Assembly: GCA_034696485.1 (NCBI GenBank)
Contig: JAQIWT010001170.1
Span: 1-12,097, forward strand
Length of the DNA stretch: 12,097 nucleotides
From: Isohypsibius dastychi
Taxonomy: Eukaryota; Tardigrada; Eutardigrada; Parachela; Isohypsibiidae
Direction: 5' to 3'
Shown: piece by piece, positions 8,630 through 12,097 of the stretch
How positions within the stretch are numbered: position 1 is the stretch's first letter
How the letters are laid out: the number at the start of each line of letters is the position of its first letter
Position numbers and translations under genes: made by a program
Notes under the pieces: model-generated
What the model was told of the DNA's origin: nothing
What the model saw: only the letters and a program-made list of their open reading frames with translations
Databases searched by the model: none

Positions 8630-8754
8630 TATCAATCGATAGATCTTCAAGAGATCTTTCGAATGGTATATAGTTTATTTGGATCAGATCAAAAAATGGG
8701 GGTGTTCCGGATTTTACACAAACCCCAGCTCTGTTCCGAATTGTTATCTTTACT
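8630..8754 (-). repeat. Right terminal inverted repeat of the fold-back element
   Basis: This is the reverse complement of 8044-8169. Both arms happen to be open in one frame for about 45 codons when read inward. That is a side effect of their shared sequence, not evidence of a gene. Confidence 0.8.
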
Positions 8755-8930
8755 GGTGACAAGAATCTCGAACCGGAGAAGCGATTCGCCATGTTCTACA
8801 AACACTCGCGGAGTCCGAACTGGGTCGCATACTCAAGGTGTATGTTTCATCCGGCAGTGAAATTCCCGATACAGTGAAGGCTGTAGAAGTGAACGCTGCG
8901 AATTGTGAACGCGTTTCCAGGAACCGATGA
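8755..8930 (+). pseudogene. AK9: AK9-like pseudogene exon: NMP-binding part of the kinase domain
   Basis: Right of the element, GTG ACA AGA ATC TCG AAC (8756-8773) reads VTRISN. One extra C at 8774 shifts the frame, and GEAIRHVLQTLAESELGRIL, KVYVSSGSEIPDTVKAVEV then follows from 8775. This is the adenylate kinase segment (S-x-G-[DE]-x-[IL]-R, then a helix, then a G-x-x-[IV]-P-D turn) that binds the nucleoside monophosphate. The frame ends in TGA at 8928. The exon end could not be fixed; a nearby ttccag has no matching donor. Confidence 0.7.
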
Positions 8931-9119
8931 ACACTAGTAAATTTTAGCTGGGGGTCTCTGCGAATTGTGAACATCTGTGTATTGTAAAATGTTAACAAGA
9001 TTCTTGCATACGGCCTAATATCGGGGCTCTGTTTGTGTGTACACTCGGTTGCCGGGTGCAATGTGTGACCTTGAATTCTGATTTTTAATAACATTTCGTA
9101 TTCAAAACTCTCAAAAGCC

Positions 9120-9348
9120 ATGTCTGCTTCAAAGCGAAAAGCTCCCGAGACACCGAAGTGTACTGATTTGACACTCGAACGAAAACTCGAAGATTCGTCT
9201 TCGAGTAGATTCGAAGATCCAACGACGATCAACAAGTTGAATCTCATGCTTCAAAGATACATCGTACCAACCATCATTTTTGAGGTGTCAGCAAGCAATA
9301 AACTATGTGTTTATCGGTCACTGGTCGACGCTCTGATGCTACAGAAAG
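9120..9348 (+). pseudogene. AK9: AK9-like pseudogene exon: kinase core strand
   Basis: The convincing part is 9210-9348: FEDPTTINKLNLMLQRYIVP, then TIIFEVSASNKLCVYRSL. It resembles the adenylate kinase stretch where the D-G-[FY]-P motif precedes a helix and a hydrophobic strand (here IIFEVSAS). Before 9210 the text is polar and less certain. The Gly-Tyr of the usual motif is not present. After about 9348 the similarity ends, and repeats begin near 9428. Confidence 0.55.
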
Positions 9349-9427
9349 TGTACAGTCAAAAAGCATACTGTTGCCGTTCTTTTTTGTGCACCCCTCCCCG
9401 AGGGAGGACCTATATTCCTTCGACAAC

Positions 9428-9795
9428 CGGAGTATATTCGCCAACGGGCGAGTATAAAACATTAAAACAATAAAACAATAAACTGCCCATGCCCACGCCC
9501 ATGTGTGAGCGCATGGGTGAGGGTGTGGGCGTATGGGTAGGGGTGTGGGCACATGGGTAGGGGTGTGGGCGCATGGGTATGAGCGAAATGAATATACCTG
9601 TGTATATTCGTCCACGAGATTATAAATCTATAAAAGTATAAAATGTTGCGTAATAACTCCTGATTGTGCAATATTGCATTTTTTGATATGAAATACAATT
9701 GAATTGTATATATTTCTGTATATTCGTCCAAGGTCCTATTAAACAATAAAATAATGAAAGTATAAAACATTGCGCAGTTACTCAGGATTGCGCAA
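9428..9795. repeat. Degenerate tandem repeat with a GTATATTCG motif
   Basis: Two clear copies start TGTATATTCGTCCA, at 9601-9671 and 9717-9795 (period 116), each running through GTATAAAA and an ATTGYGCAA end. A shorter, more diverged copy lies at 9429-9477 (AGTATATTCGCCAA...GTATAAAAC). A near-palindrome ATACAATTGAATTGTAT (about 9692-9708) lies between the clear copies. It falls where an intron of the pseudogene should be. Confidence 0.55.
9511..9585. repeat. 20-bp G/T-rich minisatellite, about 3.75 units
   Basis: The units GCATGGGTGAGGGTGTGGGC, GTATGGGTAGGGGTGTGGGC and ACATGGGTAGGGGTGTGGGC are followed by a partial unit. Just upstream, 9484-9505 carries the same kind of sequence in reverse orientation (CCCATGCCCACGCCCATGTG), so the array can fold back. 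Confidence 0.8.
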
Positions 9796-9835
9796 CCCTC
9801 CACTATGCATAGTCATTCGGAATGCACGATACAGG

Positions 9836-9998
9836 TCCAACCCAGTTTAACCCGGGCTACCCGAATCAACCCTGCCCAGCCAGCCACCCAGCCCAAGTTC
9901 ACACAAATCAGTTCGAGTCATGCCACCTGACCTGAGCCACCCAACCCAAGCCAACCAAATCCAGCGCAATCAACCAAGCCAGGCCCAGCCAAATCACG
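9836..9998. repeat. C/A-rich low-complexity tract
   Basis: Degenerate CCAACCCA, CAGCCCAAG and CCAGCC motifs recur over about 160 bp, with few G residues on this strand. There is no fixed period. AACCC occurs several times but not as a regular telomere-type array. Confidence 0.55.
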
Positions 9999-10140
9999 TG
10001 ATATTTTTTGTGTGGCTCTTCATGGTTGTAAAGATTAGCGGCGGGGGATGGCATTCCTCTGGAATAAGATGACGGCCCACGACGCGCTCTCAACCTTTCT
10101 TGACTTAGTTATATGTTCAAAGTTCTAACCTTTTTTCTGG

Positions 10141-10297
10141 TACTCCGTTCTCGGGATCATTTGCACCCCCTTTTCGCTGTCTCGATCGGCTCACCACACA
10201 CACAATGTGTGAGCCCCGGGTGCACCCTCCGACTGCGCACTTGGTGAGCCAATTGGCTCAGCGAAAAGGGGGTGCAAATGATCCCGAGAACGAAGTA
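10141..10297. mobile_element. 157-bp MITE-like element with 39-bp inverted ends
   Basis: 10141-10179 and 10259-10297 are inverted copies differing at a single position (outer end TACT, inner end CGCTG). Inside them GGCTCACCA (10188-10196) and TGGTGAGCC (10242-10250) extend the fold, so nearly the whole element forms one hairpin. It has no coding capacity. No target-site duplication is evident beside it. It lies between exon remnants of the AK9-like pseudogene, and the high arm identity suggests a recent arrival. Confidence 0.75.
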
Positions 10298-10408
10298 CTT
10301 TCTCAAAGAAAATAAAAGAGTCTGGTTTTTCTCTCATGCAGTTTAGCTCTTTTTTCCTGGGCTTCAGCTAAAAACGACAACGTGCTGAGGGTGATAATAG
10401 ACTCATGA

Positions 10409-10726
10409 TATGAGGGGGTACAATATGTGCGCATCCCCGAGGATGCGGACATATCGGAAACGTTGTCCAAACACGTTTTTCCTCTCTTGTTTCATTGACG
10501 TTTTGCAGCAGTTTACCGTTATTCAAGAACGCACAAGTTGTGGCGACGCGGCTGGCTCACTACAGAAAGAACTTCCCAGCTATCAAATCGTATCTGCAGT
10601 ATGCAATGAAAAATATGGTCGAAATTGATGCATCAGAATCGAAATGGAAGGGTTGGTTCACTGCGATGCAGGTAGTTGCCGCTCGTACCATGTTGATATA
10701 GGATTATGTCGAAAGAAGAGAGGCCG
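10409..10726 (+). pseudogene. AK9: AK9-like pseudogene exons around HYRKNFPAIKSYL, with TAG
   Basis: An upstream open stretch reads VQYVRIPEDADISE (to about 10461). After an intron ending acgttttgcag at 10508, the text LPLFKNAQVVATRLAHYRKN, FPAIKSYL, KNMVEIDASESKWKGWF resembles the AK9 segment after the core strand, with its Y-R-K, V-x-I-D and S-K-W landmarks. The frame meets TAG at 10699-10701 and continues without shift as DYVERREAG to a gtaaac donor at 10727. Spacing across the TAG is what the family shows, so it looks like a CAG-to-TAG substitution. A 30-nt intron (10672-10701, gtagtt...atatag) is a less likely reading. Confidence 0.65.
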
Positions 10727-10777
10727 GTAAACAATCTTCTAGATTGGGTGATTGCACAAAAACAATCAATTGATCAG

Positions 10778-11246
10778 GTCGGGCCACGCCGCTCACGCAT
10801 CTGTGCGTCACTCCGAATCAGATGCTGTCACGACTGTCAACTGAATACCGGCAGTTCTGTCCAGTTACTTTGAATGTGGAGGGAGCTCTCTTCGACTGCA
10901 TCGAGAGAGTGACGTTTCAGTTCATTGCTGAATACAAGGATAGGTACTATTTGTTTGCAACGAAGGAAAAGCTGGACATGTTCCTCACTGACCCTGATAC
11001 ATGGCTCCCACCAAATGTTCGGTTCACGGTTCCACCGGCTGACCAGCGCGCAAAGGCGACAACCCTGAGTGATTTGGATGATAAGTGAGGCGAGGGACTC
11101 GGATTTCATGGCCTGTGTCCCGTTACTTATAAGAACTTCAACTTCACGTCCGAAGGTCTCAAACACGGTAGTTTGCAGTGGATGGCGGAATACCGGAATA
11201 GAATATATCTTTTCGCGGAAGAAGAGTTACGGCGCTGGTTTATAAG
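10778..11246 (+). pseudogene. AK9: AK9-like pseudogene exon: paired CPVT repeats, with TGA
   Basis: A 51-nt intron (10727-10777) ends gatcag and splices in phase to RATPLTHLCVTPNQMLSRL. Two similar units follow: FCPVTLNVEGALFDCI...FIAEYKDRYYLFATKEKLD, and LCPVTYKNFNF...WMAEYRNRIYLFAEEELRRW. These are the C-terminal repeats of AK9-type proteins that precede a P-E-x-Y motif. An in-frame TGA at 11086-11088 separates the units while spacing is kept on both sides, so it is a nonsense substitution. The donor gtgcgt at 11247 is in phase 2. Confidence 0.7.
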
Positions 11247-11304
11247 GTGCGTTTTAAGGCTGGCTACAGGACAGTGATATATTGACACATTTGAGACTGT
11301 GTAG

Positions 11305-11528
11305 TGCACCAGAGAGGTATATTTCAGTACCAGAACCCGCAAAGCTCCCACCACGAGCGGAACATTTTGAAGAGCAGGTTGAGGAGGTCAGTGCTATCCC
11401 GTTCCTTGAGTGTGAAATTGGGCCTCATCTTGTGCGAGCTATAGTCGAGCTGACGACGTTACTGCCTAAATTTCCACTGGTTGGATTTCGTGAGTCAGCA
11501 CTCACATTCATTGCATTTTTCTCAAAGG
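11305..11528 (+). pseudogene. AK9: AK9-like pseudogene exon: SAPERY to SALTFIAFFSKA
   Basis: A 58-nt intron (11247-11304) ends actgtgtag, and AG|T gives SAPERY, then VPEPAKLPPRAEHFEEQ, LVRAIVELTTLLPKFPLVGF and RESALTFIAFFSKA. This matches the AK9 order: a P-E-x-Y motif, a K-L-P-P turn, then a helix and a strand ending L-K-A-like. The natural junction to the last exon lies inside the Ala codon at 11528, but the following bases are CTCGAA, not GT. A GTGAGT at 11490 could act as donor but would cut off the conserved SALTFIAFFSKA. Confidence 0.7.
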
Positions 11529-11585
11529 CTCGAATTTTGCCAACTCTGAAAATTATCAGAGCGACCTTTTATCTTTTTCTTTCAG

Positions 11586-11812
11586 CCGTGAATTACAAAG
11601 CAGAAAATGCCGTGAGAGATCTGAATCAAGTCAAACTGGAGAGTTTCGTGTCCGTCCTCAAGTTAGCCGATCAGCATGTCCTTAACGCTCAAGCCTCTAA
11701 CAACAATGGTGTTGCGTATCGCAATGGGCTCCTGTCAATGTTGCATGTCCGGGACCAGATGCAGAAAAACTGCTTGAGAACTAATTCTTTTTTAATTGCA
11801 CCAATGTTATGA
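11586..11812 (+). pseudogene. AK9: AK9-like pseudogene, last exon (copy of 5-213)
   Basis: The acceptor is tttttctttcag. The exon aligns without gaps to 5-211 with 33 differences in 211 positions (counted from the TCAG, 11582 onward). The frame is intact throughout. One extra T in the terminal T run carries translation past the position of the TAA used in the left copy, adding LIAPML before TGA at 11810-11812. No AATAAA follows within the window. Standing alone this exon would look functional; the damage is upstream. Confidence 0.75.
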
Positions 11813-12097
11813 TTAAGGTCAACTTAATGGTGGAGCCACTTGTAGCCGACAGAATTGTCCCCTTGTTCCCTGTCCCCGCGTGTAGCCGGCCAGAAACATG
11901 ATTCCATGATGCAATGAATCACGTTTCCCGCCAGGCGAAAACCATGATCCGGCTGGAAACATGATCTCACATTTAAATCGATCGAAACCTTTCTAACCGT
12001 TCAAAAACTCCTGAAAATATATATTATTCACTATCTGTACCACACATAGAAAAATATGAACAAACGGACCCATATTTTTCACATTGAACAGCTGCAA
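11813..12097. other. 3' flank of the pseudogene with a short direct repeat
   Basis: No gene was seen here. CCGGCCAGAAACATGATT (11886-11903) recurs with three differences at 11949-11966 as CCGGCTGGAAACATGATC, spacing 63, and related AACCATGAT text lies between them. It does not resemble the 3' flank of the left AK9-like copy beyond the exon. Confidence 0.45.

Larger units (their letters stand above)
8044..8754. mobile_element. 711-bp fold-back element inserted in the kinase coding sequence
   Basis: The element starts AGTAAAGACAAC and ends GTTATCTTTACT. Its arms, 8044-8169 and 8630-8754, are inverted copies at about 92% identity by eye. The 460-bp centre (8170-8629) has no transposase-like reading frame, so it is non-autonomous. 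Joining the flanks (CTACC and GGTGAC) restores the kinase frame as ELPVTRIS with normal adenylate kinase spacing after the P-loop, which fixes the boundaries well. No target-site duplication is visible with these edges. If a TA duplication is assumed (8046-8047 and 8751-8752) two extra codons would remain. The superfamily is unknown. Confidence 0.75.
7278..11812 (+). pseudogene. AK9: Decayed second copy of an AK9-like adenylate kinase gene
   Basis: Same-strand exon remnants appear in the order expected for the C-terminal half of AK9: acidic/helical linker, FEKSYPV repeat-type segment, P-loop GPPKSGKTT, GEAIRHVLQTL (NMP-binding side), IVPTIIFEVSAS core strand, HYRKNFPAIKSYL, LCVTPNQMLSRL, CPVTL and CPVTYK repeats with AEYKDRYY / AEYRNRIY, SAPERY, then the last exon shared with 5-213. 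Intact AK9 transfers phosphate between nucleotides and is often linked to cilia or flagella. Lesions are TAG at 10699, TGA at 11086, a frame slip near 7821, an extra base near 8774, a 711-bp insertion at 8044-8754, and damaged splice sites near 7424-7482 and 11529. The N-terminal half was not found upstream, so the duplication was partial or its left part is beyond recognition. Confidence 0.8.

Noticed and set aside
8598-8792. Minus-strand 64-codon frame matching plus-strand text near 8040
   Set aside because: The match is caused by the inverted arms of the fold-back element, not by a conserved protein.
9462-9803. Minus-strand frames with His/Pro/Thr repeats
   Set aside because: They are translations of the minisatellite and A/T-rich repeats.
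9836-9998. Interstitial telomere array
   Set aside because: AACCC occurs irregularly with no fixed period, so it is only low-complexity sequence.
1-12097. Bacterial or phage system, CRISPR array or operon
   Set aside because: Split genes with GT-AG introns, a poly(A) signal and metazoan families show a eukaryotic nuclear locus. No spaced identical repeats of CRISPR type were seen.

Overview
The window looks like nuclear DNA of an invertebrate animal. Genes are split by short introns (about 50-90 nt, with one first intron of 574 nt). Donors are mostly GTGAGT or GTAAGC-like, several acceptors end in TTTCAG or TTCAG, and both recognisable families are metazoan ones: a BTB-BACK-kelch protein and an AK9-type multi-domain adenylate kinase. 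Base composition is near balanced. I cannot place the species; a flatworm, nematode, tardigrade or small arthropod would all fit.

Layout. Positions 5-213 (+) hold the last exon of an AK9-like gene whose body lies left of the window, followed by an AATAAA signal. Convergent to it, 4561-829 (-) is a BTB-BACK-kelch gene that I can splice into about ten exons with consistent phases. It has one serious oddity, an in-frame TGA at the position where a kelch blade normally has its conserved tryptophan. Positions 4562-7277 hold no gene I can support, only small palindromes and a G11 run.

Positions 7278-11812 (+) are a second AK9-like copy in the correct exon order: linker, P-loop adenylate kinase domain, NMP-binding part, core strand, then the C-terminal region. 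Its last exon is 84% identical (178 of 211 positions, ungapped count by eye) to the exon at 5-213. This copy is clearly decayed. It carries at least two nonsense codons (10699 and 11086), two reading-frame slips (near 7821 and at 8774), two intron-like stretches with damaged splice sites, and a 711-bp fold-back element (8044-8754, inverted repeats of about 125 bp) lodged inside the kinase coding sequence. Further repeats lie between its exons: a 116-bp-period repeat pair, a 20-bp minisatellite, a C/A-rich tract and a 157-bp MITE-like element.

Overall the locus is a tandem AK9 duplication. The left copy ends cleanly with a polyadenylation signal and is probably the working gene. The right copy is a pseudogene collecting mobile elements. 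A kelch gene sits between them on the opposite strand. Splice models are my own readings by eye. Family assignments rest on recognisable motifs and were not checked by database search.
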